A stretch of 64,000 bases of DNA from the NCBI RefSeq assembly GCF_001636295.1, contig NZ_CP014209.1, positions 2,356,001 through 2,420,000 of the forward strand, read 5' to 3'. This stretch comes from Isoptericola dokdonensis DS-3. Its GTDB lineage: Bacteria; Actinomycetota; Actinomycetes; Actinomycetales; Cellulomonadaceae. Under the pieces are notes generated by a model, which saw only the letters and a program-made list of their open reading frames with translations, did not search any database and was not told where the DNA came from. The position numbers were made by a program, and so were the translations under genes. The number at the start of each line of letters is the position of its first letter. Position 1 is the stretch's first letter. Below, one piece after another: positions 1 to 7,858 of the stretch.

Positions 1-117
1 ACCACCGCCATGAAGATGTACGACTACGGCCACCTGTCCGCGATCGTCATCTGCATCATCGTGCTGGTCACCGTCATCGACCAGCTCAGCGCCATCATCC
101 GGAGGAAGATCACGTGA
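1..117 (+). CDS. phnE: Phosphonate ABC transporter permease, C-terminal end (partial)
   Basis: The frame is open from base 1 to the TGA at 115-117 and gives 38 residues. One hydrophobic segment (LSAIVICIIVLVTVIDQLS) is followed by the basic tail IIRRKIT. The ending V-x-DQLSA-x-x-RR is characteristic of PhnE-type permeases of phosphonate/phosphite importers. The 5' part lies outside the window. The next gene starts inside the stop codon (GTGA), so the two are translationally coupled. The assignment rests on a short tail and is moderate. Confidence 0.6.
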   Translation, partial: TTAMKMYDYGHLSAIVICIIVLVTVIDQLSAIIRRKIT

Positions 118-938
118 CCACGCTCGCCCCTGCCCTCGCGGACCTCCCGCTGTCGGCGCCCGTCAACCTGCGCGACCTGGGCGGGATCCCCGTCGCCGGC
201 GGCACCGTCCACCCCGGCGTGGTGCTGCGCGCCGACGACCTGGCGACGATCGACCAGGCCTCCGCGGACGGCCTCGTCGCTCGGGGCCTGCGCGCCGTCG
301 TCGACCTCCGCTCGGCCGACGAGGTGGCGCTGACCGGACGCGGCACGCTCGGCGTCGCACCGCAGGTGACCTACCACCACGTGCCCTTCATGGCGAACAT
401 CGGCCAGGCCGCCGACGACACCGGTCGTCCGGGCGGCCGCACGGCCACCGCCGACATGCTCGACCAGTCCCGGTTCGGCGCGATGTACCTGCGCATGTTC
501 GAGGGGGCGGCCAGCCAGATCGTCACCGCGCTCGCCGTCATCGCCTGGTCCCCCGGCGCGGTCGCGTTCCACTGCGCGGCCGGTCAGGACCGCACGGGCG
601 TGCTGGCGGCCGCGGTGCTGCTCACCCTGGGTGCCGAGACCGAGGACGTCGTCACCGACTACTCCCGCACCGGCGCGAACTCCGCGGCGATCCAGGAGCG
701 CATCGCACCCGTGATGGCTCCCCTGCTCGCCCGGTTCGGGTTCGACCTCGACGCCGCCGCGCGGGCCGCGGTGCGCGCCGAGTTCTCCGACGCGCCGATG
801 CGCGAGCTCATCGCCACCCTCACGGAGCGGCACGGCGACCCCCTCGCGCCGCTGCGCGCGGCGGGCCTCACCGACGGTCTCGTCGCCCGCCTGCGCGAGC
901 GCCTCCTGCGGCCCGCCGACGACGCGGACGTGGCGTGA
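114..938 (+). CDS. Tyrosine-protein phosphatase (CX5R family)
   Basis: 274 residues starting at a GTG that overlaps the phnE stop. The active-site loop HCAAGQDRTG is at about 153-162, with nucleophile C154 and R160 (C-x5-R). The N-terminal RDLGG (20-24) and the DLRS block (64-67) are typical of the DSP-like tyrosine/serine phosphatases of the bacterial Y_phosphatase3 family. No signal peptide, so cytoplasmic. In actinobacteria such phosphatases sit at the end of phosphonate/phosphite uptake operons; the substrate (phosphoprotein or small phosphoester released during phosphonate use) is not known from sequence. The TetR gene that follows also overlaps by GTGA, giving a coupled operon. Confidence 0.85.
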   Translation: MTTLAPALADLPLSAPVNLRDLGGIPVAGGTVHPGVVLRADDLATIDQASADGLVARGLRAVVDLRSADEVALTGRGTLGVAPQVTYHHVPFMANIGQAADDTGRPGGRTATADMLDQSRFGAMYLRMFEGAASQIVTALAVIAWSPGAVAFHCAAGQDRTGVLAAAVLLTLGAETEDVVTDYSRTGANSAAIQERIAPVMAPLLARFGFDLDAAARAAVRAEFSDAPMRELIATLTERHGDPLAPLRAAGLTDGLVARLRERLLRPADDADVA

Positions 939-1600
939 CGCCGTCGGTCACCCCGACCCGGCCGGTGCCGGCCCGCCACGAGCGGGCCGGCGTCGGCCAC
1001 GTCCCCGCCGAACCCGTCCGGCGGCGTCCGGGGCGTCCCCGCGCCGAGGGGCACGACGAGCGCATCCTCGCCGCCGCCGTCGAGCTCGTGGAGTCGGGCG
1101 AGGAGGTCACGGTCGGGAAGGTCGTGGAACGCAGCGGCGTGAGCCGGGCGGCGATCTACCGCCGCTGGCCGGGCATGACCGACCTGGTGGCCGCGGCCCT
1201 CGACCACGGTCGGGAGCCGTACGACATCTCGCTCGACGGCGACCTCCTGGCGAACCTGCTCGCCGCGTTCACCCCGGACGCGCACCCTGCGGCCGGCGGC
1301 TACTCGGAGGAGCGGTTCCGGCTGCGGCTGCGGCTCGCCCTGACGGACCGGCGGCTCGCGCAGGCGTACTGGCGCTCCCACGTGGCCCGGCGTCGGCCGG
1401 GGCTCGAGGCGGTGCTCCGCGCCGGGATCGAGCGCGGCGAGCTGCGGGACGACCTCGACCTGGACGCCTGCATGGACCTGCTCACCGGCGTCGTCTACTA
1501 CCAGTACGTGGTGCGCGGCGAGTCGCTCGACGACCCGCAGGTGGTGCGCCGCTGCCGCGAGGCGATCCGCGTCGCGTGGCACGGGATGCGCGCCGCCTGA
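935..1600 (+). CDS. TetR/AcrR family transcriptional regulator
   Basis: 221 residues. An arginine/proline-rich N-terminal extension (RRRPGRPRAEG around 29-39) precedes a standard TetR helix-turn-helix at about 40-85, with the recognition part VSRAAIYRRWPGMTDL. The C-terminal ligand domain (about 95-215) is of the TetR_C_11-like type and gives no ligand. It is the last gene of the phnE-phosphatase operon (GTGA overlap), so a role in controlling that operon is plausible but inferred. Confidence 0.9.
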   Translation: MTPSVTPTRPVPARHERAGVGHVPAEPVRRRPGRPRAEGHDERILAAAVELVESGEEVTVGKVVERSGVSRAAIYRRWPGMTDLVAAALDHGREPYDISLDGDLLANLLAAFTPDAHPAAGGYSEERFRLRLRLALTDRRLAQAYWRSHVARRRPGLEAVLRAGIERGELRDDLDLDACMDLLTGVVYYQYVVRGESLDDPQVVRRCREAIRVAWHGMRAA

Positions 1601-1610
1601 CCTCGTCCGG

Positions 1611-1940
1611 TCAGGCGTGCTCGACGCAGCGGGTGGTGGACGGCCGCACCGCGAGCCGCTCGGCGGGGATCTCCCGACCGCAGACCTCGCACACGCCGTA
1701 GGTACCGGCCGCCCACCGGTCGAGGGCGTCGAGCGCGGCCCGACGGTCGGCCTCGGCGTCCGCGAGCAGCGCGGCGGCCTGCTGCCGCTCCCACGCGAGC
1801 GTCGCGCCCTCGGGGTCGTGCTCGTCGTCGACGTTCTCCGAGCGGACGGACGCGACGATGCCCTCGACGGTCGCGCGGTGCCGGGCGATCCGCTCGTCGG
1901 TGGCCGCGACCCGCGCGCGCAGGTCCTCCTCGACTCCCAT
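1611..1940 (-). CDS. TraR/DksA-family C4-type zinc finger protein
   Basis: 109 residues. The N-terminal two thirds is a charged helical hairpin. The C-terminus carries GTYGVCEVCGREIPAERL followed by TTRCVEHA, the TraR/DksA zinc-finger signature. The four ligand positions appear as C84, C87, C105 and H108, so the last one is His instead of Cys. DksA/TraR proteins bind the secondary channel of RNA polymerase; small actinobacterial members are mostly uncharacterised. The start chosen is the ATG at 1940; the frame stays open much further upstream only because of base composition. Confidence 0.85.
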   Translation of the reverse strand: MGVEEDLRARVAATDERIARHRATVEGIVASVRSENVDDEHDPEGATLAWERQQAAALLADAEADRRAALDALDRWAAGTYGVCEVCGREIPAERLAVRPSTTRCVEHA

Positions 1941-1990
1941 CCGGCCAGTCTGCCCCCGACGACCGACACCCCGACGGGCCGGGGTCGGGC

Positions 1991-3541
1991 TCAGAACGCC
2001 CGGTACGTCCAGCGCCCGGCGACGAGCGTCCCCGCGACGGGCAGCTGCCGCAGCCGCCGCGCGAGCGTCGCGGCGTCCCCGCCGACGGCGAGCGGGTCGA
2101 CGTCGAGCACGGCGACGTCGCCCGGGTCGCCGACACGCACGGTCGTGCCGCGCCCGTCGGTGGACGCCGCGAGCGCCACGGCGACGTCGATGCGCTGCTC
2201 CGGGTGCCAGGAGGGGCGGCCGTCGCGCTCGCGGGTGACGGCCGCGGAGATCGCCGCCCAGGGGTCGAGGGGGGCGACGGGTGCGTCGGAGCCGAAGGTG
2301 AGCGTGACCCCGGCGGCGGCGAGGTCGGCCAGGGGGAAGGTGCGTGCACCGCGGCCGGCCCACAGGGAGTCGGTGGCGTCGCGGTCGTCCATGGCGTGCT
2401 CGGGCTGCACGCTGGCGGTGACGCCGAGCGCGGCGAAACGGGCGACGTCGGCGGGGCGCAGGAGCTGGGCGTGCTCGACGGAGCCGCGCGCGCCGGACGC
2501 CTCGAACGCGTCGAGGGCGAGGGCGTTGGCGTGGTCGCCGATGGCGTGGATCGCGCAGCGCAGCCCGGCGGCGTGGGCGCGTGCCATGAGGGGGACGAGG
2601 TGGTCGGTGGCGACGTTGAGGATGCCGTGCGCGTCGGGGCCGCTGTGCCCGACGTACTCGTCGAAGCAGAACGCCGTGAGGGTGTTGAGGGAGCCGTCGG
2701 AGATCACCTTGAGGGGGCCCTGGGTGACGAGGTCGGCGGCCGGGCCCGCGTGGGGTGCGAGCGGGTCGCCGTGCGCCAGCCCGGCCTCGACGACGGCGCG
2801 CAGGTGCTGCTCCCAGACGCCCGCGCGGACGCGCAGCCCGTCCCAGCCGGCCTCGGCACGACGGCGCCACGCGGTGAGGTTGTCGGCGACCTCGAAGTCG
2901 ACGACGCCGACGACGCCGCGCTCGGCGGCGGCCTGGGCGGCCTCGGCCACGAACGTGTCGGCGACGTCGTCGGTGACGGTGACGATGGCCGGGGAGGCGG
3001 GCATCCACTCCTCCTCGCGCAGCAGCCCGGTGGGGTGCTCGCCGATGCCGAGGTAGCGCAGGCCTGCGGTGGACGCCCAGGCGGAGTGCAGGTCCCCGGA
3101 CAGCAGGATGACGGGCACGTCGCCGGCGACGGAGTCGAGGACCGCGGCGCTGGGTTCGTCCGTCCAGGTCGCCCAGCGGAACCCGAAGCCGACGAACGGG
3201 CGGCCGGGGGCGGGGTGCCGGGCGGGGTCGACGAGCGCCGCCCCCACGAGCGCGGCGGCGTGGGCGGGGCTCGTCGCGGCCGACACGTCGAGCCGACGCC
3301 GCACCATCGCCCACTGCGTGAGGTGGGTGTGGGTGTCCCAGAGCCCGGGGACCACGGTGCGGCCGTCCACGTCGACGCGTTCCGGGGCGGCGCCGTCGCC
3401 CCAGCCCGCCGAGGCCCGCGCGACGGCGTCGTGGCCCGTCCCGGCAGGGACGACGGCGGCGACGCGGCCGCCCGCGAGCAGGACGTCGACGAGGCGGTCG
3501 GGCGCCCCGGCGGGGCGGGCGTTCGCGAGGAGGACGGTCAC
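1991..3541 (-). CDS. Amidohydrolase family protein (YtcJ-like)
   Basis: 516 residues from a GTG start, where the typical N-terminus TVLLANARP begins. The metal-binding HxH is H71/H73 in VVPGLWDTHTHL. Further conserved blocks are VISDGSLNTLTAF, AIHAIGDHANALALDAF, SVEHAQLL, SVQPEHAMDD and FGSDAPVAPLDPW, which is the order found in the YtcJ/AepA-like amidohydrolases (Amidohydro_3). Members hydrolyse amide or related C-N bonds with divalent metals; the substrate is not predictable. Cytoplasmic, monocistronic. Its upstream side carries a strong inverted repeat that probably ends the gene before it. Confidence 0.85.
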   Translation of the reverse strand: MTVLLANARPAGAPDRLVDVLLAGGRVAAVVPAGTGHDAVARASAGWGDGAAPERVDVDGRTVVPGLWDTHTHLTQWAMVRRRLDVSAATSPAHAAALVGAALVDPARHPAPGRPFVGFGFRWATWTDEPSAAVLDSVAGDVPVILLSGDLHSAWASTAGLRYLGIGEHPTGLLREEEWMPASPAIVTVTDDVADTFVAEAAQAAAERGVVGVVDFEVADNLTAWRRRAEAGWDGLRVRAGVWEQHLRAVVEAGLAHGDPLAPHAGPAADLVTQGPLKVISDGSLNTLTAFCFDEYVGHSGPDAHGILNVATDHLVPLMARAHAAGLRCAIHAIGDHANALALDAFEASGARGSVEHAQLLRPADVARFAALGVTASVQPEHAMDDRDATDSLWAGRGARTFPLADLAAAGVTLTFGSDAPVAPLDPWAAISAAVTRERDGRPSWHPEQRIDVAVALAASTDGRGTTVRVGDPGDVAVLDVDPLAVGGDAATLARRLRQLPVAGTLVAGRWTYRAF

Positions 3542-3587
3542 GGCGCCACCGTATTCCACGTCGTCGACCCGGTCGCCGACCATGCCT

Positions 3588-3621
3588 TGGCGGCCCGTCC
3601 GGGCGCCGGGACGGGCCGCCA
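3588..3621 (-). terminator. Strong inverted repeat, probable terminator
   Basis: Perfect arms (3588-3600 and 3609-3621) with an 8-base loop lie between the HbpS-like gene (stop at 3651) and the amidohydrolase start. An outer, imperfect pair (3575-3587 with 3637-3649) extends the symmetry, so the whole gap is a compound hairpin. No T-run is present, as is usual at this G+C. Confidence 0.6.
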
Positions 3622-3650
3622 GGTCGGGCGCTGTCAGGGCATGATCGGCG

Positions 3651-4133
3651 TCAGGCGGACGTGGCGACGAAGGCCCGCAAGGCCTCGACGACGAGGGCGT
3701 GGTCGTCACCCTGGGCGAGCCCCGACACGGTGGCGACGCCGACGATCCCCACGCCGTCGACCCGGATCGGGAACGCGCCGCCGTGCGCCGCGTACTCCTG
3801 GAGCGGGAGCTGATGCGTCTCGTTGAAGTCGCGCCCGGAAGCCCGCGCGCGCAGCCCCACCAGGTACGACGACGCCCCGAACCGGTACACGACGCGCACC
3901 TTGCGCTCCACCCACGAGTCGTTGTCCGGCGTGGTGCCTTCGCGTGCGGCGTGGAACACCTGCTGAGAGCCCTTGCGCACGTCGATCGTGACGGGCAGGT
4001 CGCGTTCGGTCGCGAGCTCGACGAGCAGGCAGCCGAGCCGCCAGGCGTCGTCGTGGGTGAACCGGGGCAGCACGAGCTCGTGCTCAGCGGCCTCGACCTC
4101 GGCGATCAGGGCGGCGACGTCGTCGGTGCTCAT
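3651..4133 (-). CDS. Heme-degrading / HbpS-GlcG-like domain protein (UPF0303 type)
   Basis: 160 residues. The C-terminal half, with QEYAAHGGAFPIRVDGVGIVG-like text ending in DHALVVEALRAF, matches the UPF0303 family of the HbpS/GlcG fold (old DUF336), some members of which bind or degrade heme. No signal peptide, so this is a cytoplasmic member, unlike secreted HbpS. The ATG at 4133 gives the family N-terminus (alpha-helix ALIAEVEAAEHELVLPRF). Divergent from the amino-acid transporter at 4336. The biochemical role is inferred from the family only. Confidence 0.8.
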   Translation of the reverse strand: MSTDDVAALIAEVEAAEHELVLPRFTHDDAWRLGCLLVELATERDLPVTIDVRKGSQQVFHAAREGTTPDNDSWVERKVRVVYRFGASSYLVGLRARASGRDFNETHQLPLQEYAAHGGAFPIRVDGVGIVGVATVSGLAQGDDHALVVEALRAFVATSA

Positions 4134-4160
4134 GGGCCCAGCCTCGCACGCCGGCGCGGA

Positions 4161-4173
4161 CCCGATCATCGGG
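4161..4173. promoter_or_regulatory. Perfect 13-bp palindrome CCCGATCATCGGG
   Basis: Six-base arms around a single central C, 28 bp upstream of the HbpS-like gene start. It is placed where an operator for that gene would be. No regulator is assigned. Confidence 0.35.
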
Positions 4174-4219
4174 TGGTCTCGCTCACAGCGGGAATGCGCT
4201 CCGCGGCCTACCGTGTTGC

Positions 4220-4233
4220 CACGGGATGACATC
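4220..4233 (+). repeat. 14-bp direct repeat, copy 1 (CACGGGATGACATC)
   Basis: The same 14 bases recur at 5205-5218, so one copy precedes the binding-protein gene and one precedes the permease gene of the same transporter. It may be a shared promoter or operator element. In G+C-rich DNA some chance 14-mer repeats are expected, so significance comes only from the placement. Confidence 0.4.
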
Positions 4234-4249
4234 GAGACCGTCGATGTCA
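4227..4249. promoter_or_regulatory. 9-5-9 perfect inverted repeat upstream of the amino-acid transporter
   Basis: TGACATCGA, five bases, then TCGATGTCA, centred 98 bp upstream of the binding-protein ATG. It overlaps copy 1 of the 14-bp repeat. Either a dyad operator or an mRNA hairpin in the leader. Confidence 0.45.
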
Positions 4250-4335
4250 CCGATGCACCGGGTCGATACGAACCGCTCGCACCGCCCCGGAACCGCCCGG
4301 CGAGACCCGCCGTCGGCCACGACACAGGAGAACTC

Positions 4336-5139
4336 ATGCGACACCAGCGCGCCCTCATCGCCACCCTGACGGCCACCGTGACCGCCCTGGCGCTGGCGGC
4401 CTGCGGCTCCTCCGACGACGACGCGGCGTCGGGTGCGGGCAGCGGGCTGGGGCTCGTCGAGGACGGCACCCTCACCGTCGCGACCGAGGGCACCTACCGC
4501 CCGTTCACGTTCCACGACGCCTCGGGCGAGCTCGTCGGCTACGACGTGGAGGTCGCGGAGGCCGTCGCCGAGGAGCTCGGCCTGGAGATCGAGTTCGCCG
4601 AGACCCAGTGGGACGCGATCTTCGCGGGCCTCGACGCGGGCCGGTTCGACACCATCGCCAACCAGGTGTCCATCAACCCGGAGCGCGAGGAGCAGTACGT
4701 CTTCTCCCAGCCGTACACGGTGTCCCGCGGCGTCGTCGTCGTGCCGGAGGGCGACACGTCGGTGTCGAGCTTCGCGGACCTCGACGGCCTGACCGCCGCC
4801 CAGTCGCTCACGAGCAACTGGCGCACCCTCGCCGAGGAGTCCGGCGCCACGGTCGAGCCCGTCGAGGGCTGGGCGCAGGCCGTCGCGCTGCTGGAGCAGG
4901 GCCGGGTGCAGGCCACCATCAACGACTCGCTCACCGTGCTCGACTACCTCAAGGAGAACCCGGACGCGCCGATCCAGGTCGCCGCGGAGACCGAGGAGAC
5001 GTCCGAGTCGGCGTTCGTCGTCACCCCGGAGCGCGAGGCCCTCGCCGAGGCGATCACCGGTGCGCTGGAGACCCTCGCCGCGGACGGCACGCTCACCGAG
5101 CTGTCCGAGAAGTACTTCGGCGACGACGTCACGCAGTGA
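4336..5139 (+). CDS. Amino-acid ABC transporter substrate-binding lipoprotein
   Basis: 267 residues, ATG with GGAG at 4327-4330. A lipoprotein signal peptide ends in the lipobox LALAAC (C23), followed by an acidic linker. The mature part begins GTLTVATEGTYRPFTFHD and contains GYDVEVAEAVAEELGLEIEF and DAIFAGLDAGRFD, the SBP_bac_3 signature of polar amino acid/cystine binding proteins. Membrane-anchored on the outer face, it feeds the permease and ATPase encoded next. The spacing to the permease (87 bp) holds a strong hairpin, which would favour excess of this protein over the membrane parts. Confidence 0.92.
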   Translation: MRHQRALIATLTATVTALALAACGSSDDDAASGAGSGLGLVEDGTLTVATEGTYRPFTFHDASGELVGYDVEVAEAVAEELGLEIEFAETQWDAIFAGLDAGRFDTIANQVSINPEREEQYVFSQPYTVSRGVVVVPEGDTSVSSFADLDGLTAAQSLTSNWRTLAEESGATVEPVEGWAQAVALLEQGRVQATINDSLTVLDYLKENPDAPIQVAAETEETSESAFVVTPEREALAEAITGALETLAADGTLTELSEKYFGDDVTQ

Positions 5140-5152
5140 CGTCCCCGCACCA

Positions 5153-5189
5153 CGCCGGGGCGGCGGTCCACGTGACCGCCGCCCCGGTG
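5153..5189 (+). terminator. Intra-operon hairpin after the binding-protein gene
   Basis: Perfect 14-bp arms (5155-5168 and 5174-5187) with a 5-base loop and partial outer pairing. Such structures between binding-protein and permease genes partially terminate or protect the upstream message, giving unequal subunit amounts. Read-through or the repeat at 5205-5218 must serve the downstream genes. Confidence 0.6.
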
Positions 5190-5204
5190 GCGTACCCGGC
5201 CCCG

Positions 5205-5218
5205 CACGGGATGACATC
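5205..5218 (+). repeat. 14-bp direct repeat, copy 2 (CACGGGATGACATC)
   Basis: Identical to 4220-4233. It ends 8 bp before the permease ATG, after the hairpin. If it is a promoter element, the permease message would be almost leaderless. Confidence 0.4.
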
Positions 5219-5226
5219 CTGACCCG

Positions 5227-5880
5227 ATGGACGTCCAGCTCTTCCTCGACTCCTGGTGGCCGCTGGTCCTCGCCGGGCTGACGGGCACGATCCCGCTCGC
5301 GCTCGCCTCGTTCGCGATCGGGATCGTCCTCGCGCTCGGCGTCGCCCTGCTCCGACTGTCCGCGAACAGGTTCCTGGCGTGGGTCGGCCGCTTCTACGTG
5401 TCCGCCGTCCGCGGCACCCCGCTGCTCGTGCAGCTCTTCGTCATCTTCTACGGCCTGCCGTCGATCGGCGTGACGATCGACCCGTGGCCGAGCGCCGTCA
5501 TCGCGTTCTCCCTCAACGTCGGCGGGTACGCCGCCGAGGTGATCCGGGCCGCGATCCTGTCGGTGCCCACCGGGCAGTGGGAGGCCGGCTACATGGTCGG
5601 CATGTCGCGCGGACGCACGCTGCGGCGCATCATCCTGCCGCAGGCCGCCCGCGTGTCCGTGCCGCCGCTGTCCAACACGTTCATCTCGCTGGTCAAGGAC
5701 ACCTCGCTGGCGTCCCTCATCCTCGTCGCAGAGATGTTCCGCAAGGCGCAGGAGATCACGAGCTACACCTACGAGTTCATGCTGATCTACGTCGAGGCGG
5801 CGCTGATCTACTGGATCTTCTGCACCGTGCTGTCGTTCGCGCAGAGCCGGATCGAGAGGAAGCTGGAGCAGTATGTCTGA
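5227..5880 (+). CDS. Amino-acid ABC transporter permease (HisM type)
   Basis: 217 residues with about five membrane segments. The conserved cytoplasmic loop SVPTGQWEAGYMVGMSRGRTLRRIILPQAARVSVPPLSN is the EAA-type motif that contacts the ATPase, and FYVSAVRGTPLLVQLF is the family N-terminal block. Family: His/Glu/Gln/Arg/cystine permeases. The gene overlaps the ATPase gene by 8 bp. A single permease gene implies a homodimer. Confidence 0.93.
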   Translation: MDVQLFLDSWWPLVLAGLTGTIPLALASFAIGIVLALGVALLRLSANRFLAWVGRFYVSAVRGTPLLVQLFVIFYGLPSIGVTIDPWPSAVIAFSLNVGGYAAEVIRAAILSVPTGQWEAGYMVGMSRGRTLRRIILPQAARVSVPPLSNTFISLVKDTSLASLILVAEMFRKAQEITSYTYEFMLIYVEAALIYWIFCTVLSFAQSRIERKLEQYV

Positions 5881-6673
5881 GACCCCGCTGCTCACCGCGA
5901 GCGCCCTGCACAAGTCGTTCGGCGACAACCACGTGCTGCGCGGTGTCGACCTGGAGGTGCGGCGCGGGCAGGTGGTCGCGCTCATCGGACCGTCCGGGTC
6001 CGGCAAGACGACGATGCTGCGCTCCCTCAACGGGCTGAGCACCCCGGACGCGGGCACGCTGGCGTTCGACGGCGGCCCGAGCGTCGACTTCGCCGCGACG
6101 GCGGGTGCCCGGGGACGCGCGGCCCGCGCCGCGCAGGTCGCCCGCGACGCCGTCCGCGACCGCTCCGCGATGGTGTTCCAGCACCACAACCTGTTCCCGC
6201 ACCGCACGGTGCTGCAGAACGTCACCGAGGGACCGACGCAGGTCCGCCGTGTCCCCCGCGCCGAGGCCGACGCGCGCGGCCGTGAGCTGCTCGCGCGTGT
6301 CGGGCTCGCCGACAAGGCCGACGCCTACCCCCGCGAGCTGTCCGGCGGGCAGCAGCAGCGCGTCGGCATCGTGCGGGCGCTGGCGCTGCAGCCCGACCTG
6401 CTGCTGTTCGACGAGCCGACGTCGTCCCTCGACCCGGAGCTCGTCGGTGAGGTGCTCACCGTGATGAAGGAGCTCGCCGACGACGGCTGGACGATGGTCG
6501 TGGTGACGCACGAGCTGGCGTTCGCGCGCGCGGTGGCCGACGAGGTGCTGTTCCTCGACGGCGGCGTCGTGGTCGAGCGGGGTGCACCCCGGCAGATGTT
6601 CACCGAGCCCCGCGAGGAGCGGACCCGGCAGTTCCTGCACCGGATCCTGCACCCCCTCGACGGCCTCGACTGA
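5873..6673 (+). CDS. Amino-acid ABC transporter ATP-binding protein
   Basis: 266 residues. Walker A GPSGSGKT at 39-46, Q-loop VFQHHNLFPH near 101-110, signature LSGGQ at 156-160, Walker B LLLFDEP at 176-182, and the H-loop VVVTHE. Belongs to the GlnQ/HisP polar amino acid class. An insert rich in Ala/Arg (about 75-95, DFAATAGARGRAARAAQVA) between Walker A and the Q-loop is longer than in most GlnQ proteins. Last gene of the transporter operon, followed at once by a hairpin. Confidence 0.94.
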   Translation: MSETPLLTASALHKSFGDNHVLRGVDLEVRRGQVVALIGPSGSGKTTMLRSLNGLSTPDAGTLAFDGGPSVDFAATAGARGRAARAAQVARDAVRDRSAMVFQHHNLFPHRTVLQNVTEGPTQVRRVPRAEADARGRELLARVGLADKADAYPRELSGGQQQRVGIVRALALQPDLLLFDEPTSSLDPELVGEVLTVMKELADDGWTMVVVTHELAFARAVADEVLFLDGGVVVERGAPRQMFTEPREERTRQFLHRILHPLDGLD

Positions 6674-6674
6674 A

Positions 6675-6700
6675 ACCGCCGAGAGGGCATGCTCGGCGGT
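6675..6700 (+). terminator. Terminator hairpin of the amino-acid transporter operon
   Basis: Arms ACCGCCGAG (6675-6683) and CTCGGCGGT (6692-6700) with an 8-base loop, starting one base after the stop codon of the ATPase gene. Confidence 0.65.
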
Positions 6701-6745
6701 GGCAGGGGGCCGGCGGTCCCCCGCGACGGGGGCGGGCGCGCCCGC

Positions 6746-6751
6746 TACCGT
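6746..6751 (+). promoter_or_regulatory. -10 element of a leaderless promoter
   Basis: TACCGT followed by six bases and then the GTG at 6758. This spacing would place the transcription start on the start codon, and it decides the GTG start over the more upstream frame opening. Confidence 0.5.
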
Positions 6752-6757
6752 CGGGGA

Positions 6758-7717
6758 GTGACCCGACTGGTGCTGCTCCACGGCCGTGACTCCGGCGACG
6801 TCGACCCGGACGACGTCGAACGGCGGTGGCTCGCCGCGCTGGCCGCGGGGCTGGACGCCGTCGGGTCGGACGTGCGGCCGACCGACGACGACGCGACGTT
6901 CGTGCACTACGGCGCGATGCTGGACGCGTTCACCGGCGGCACGCCGACCCCACCGGTGACGACGCACGCGGAGCGGGCGGACGGCTACCTGCCGCTGCTC
7001 GCCGGGCTGGACGCCGCCGGGGCGCGGTTCGTCCTGGCGGTGGCGCGCGAGGTGCTCGCCGGGGTCGGCGGCGACGTCCCGGCCGCCCCGGTCACCCCCG
7101 CCGCGGGAGGTGTCGTCGGGGACGCCCTCGCCGTGGCGCTGGCGTCCGCCCTCGCCGCGATCGACCGGTGGGTGCCGGGGCTCAGCGGCGCGGTGGTGCT
7201 GGTCCTCGCCCGTGACGTCCACACGTACCTGCACGACCCCGACGCCCGGGCCGCCGTCGAGGCCGGGGTGCTCGCGGCGCTGCCGGACGACGAGCCGGCG
7301 GTCGTCGTCGCGCACTCCCTGGGCGCGGTGGTGGCGTTCCAGGTGCTGCGGTCGCGGGCCGCGGTCGGCCGGGACGTCCCGCTGCTCGTCACGCTCGGAG
7401 CGCCGCTGGCGATCGCCGCCGTGCGGGACGCCGTCGCCGCCGTCGCCCCGCTCGCGTGGCCGGCACCGGTGGACCGGTGGGTCGCCGTCCGCGACCCGCG
7501 CGACCTGCTCGCCCCGCAGGACCTCACGCCCGAGACGTTCCCGCTGGACCCGCCCGGCCCGGGGATCGAGAACGTGCACGTCCGCAACACCGCCCTGCTG
7601 CGTCACGCGGCGGCCACGGTCCGCGACGACCGCCCGGCGGGGTACGCCGCGACGCCGGAGGTCGCGGAGCTGCTGCTGGCGGCCGGGGTCTTCCCGCCGT
7701 CCACGCCCGCTGGGTGA
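6758..7717 (+). CDS. Alpha/beta-hydrolase-fold protein
   Basis: 319 residues. The opening TRLVLLHGRDSG is the first strand and oxyanion HG of an alpha/beta hydrolase. The nucleophile elbow is AHSLGAVV with S187, followed by VTLGAPL, and a late DPRDLLA could supply the acid. The insertion between strand 1 and the elbow is long and Ala-rich. No signal peptide. Lipase/esterase-like, substrate unknown. Flanked on both sides by hairpins, so transcribed alone from the leaderless promoter. Confidence 0.75.
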   Translation: MTRLVLLHGRDSGDVDPDDVERRWLAALAAGLDAVGSDVRPTDDDATFVHYGAMLDAFTGGTPTPPVTTHAERADGYLPLLAGLDAAGARFVLAVAREVLAGVGGDVPAAPVTPAAGGVVGDALAVALASALAAIDRWVPGLSGAVVLVLARDVHTYLHDPDARAAVEAGVLAALPDDEPAVVVAHSLGAVVAFQVLRSRAAVGRDVPLLVTLGAPLAIAAVRDAVAAVAPLAWPAPVDRWVAVRDPRDLLAPQDLTPETFPLDPPGPGIENVHVRNTALLRHAAATVRDDRPAGYAATPEVAELLLAAGVFPPSTPAG

Positions 7718-7814
7718 GAACCGGCGTCGCCGGCACCGCCGAGGGCGCACTTCCTGCGGCGTCGTCCACCGATGCGTGAGGAAGGGCGGCACCGGCCACG
7801 GCCGACGCAGCGCA

Positions 7815-7843
7815 CCTCCGGTATCAGCCGGTGATGCCGGAGG
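7815..7843. terminator. Bidirectional terminator between convergent genes
   Basis: Twelve-base arms (7815-7826 and 7832-7843) with a single T-G wobble and a 5-base loop, midway between the hydrolase (stop at 7717) and the convergent gene ending at 7859. The rest of the 141-bp gap shows nothing else clear. Confidence 0.6.
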
Positions 7844-7858
7844 AACCGCGGCGCGGGG

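Noticed and set aside
4134..4335. Riboswitch in the leader of the amino-acid importer.
   Set aside because: The dyads do not fit the S-box, glycine or other riboswitch cores that I know; kept only as operators or hairpins.
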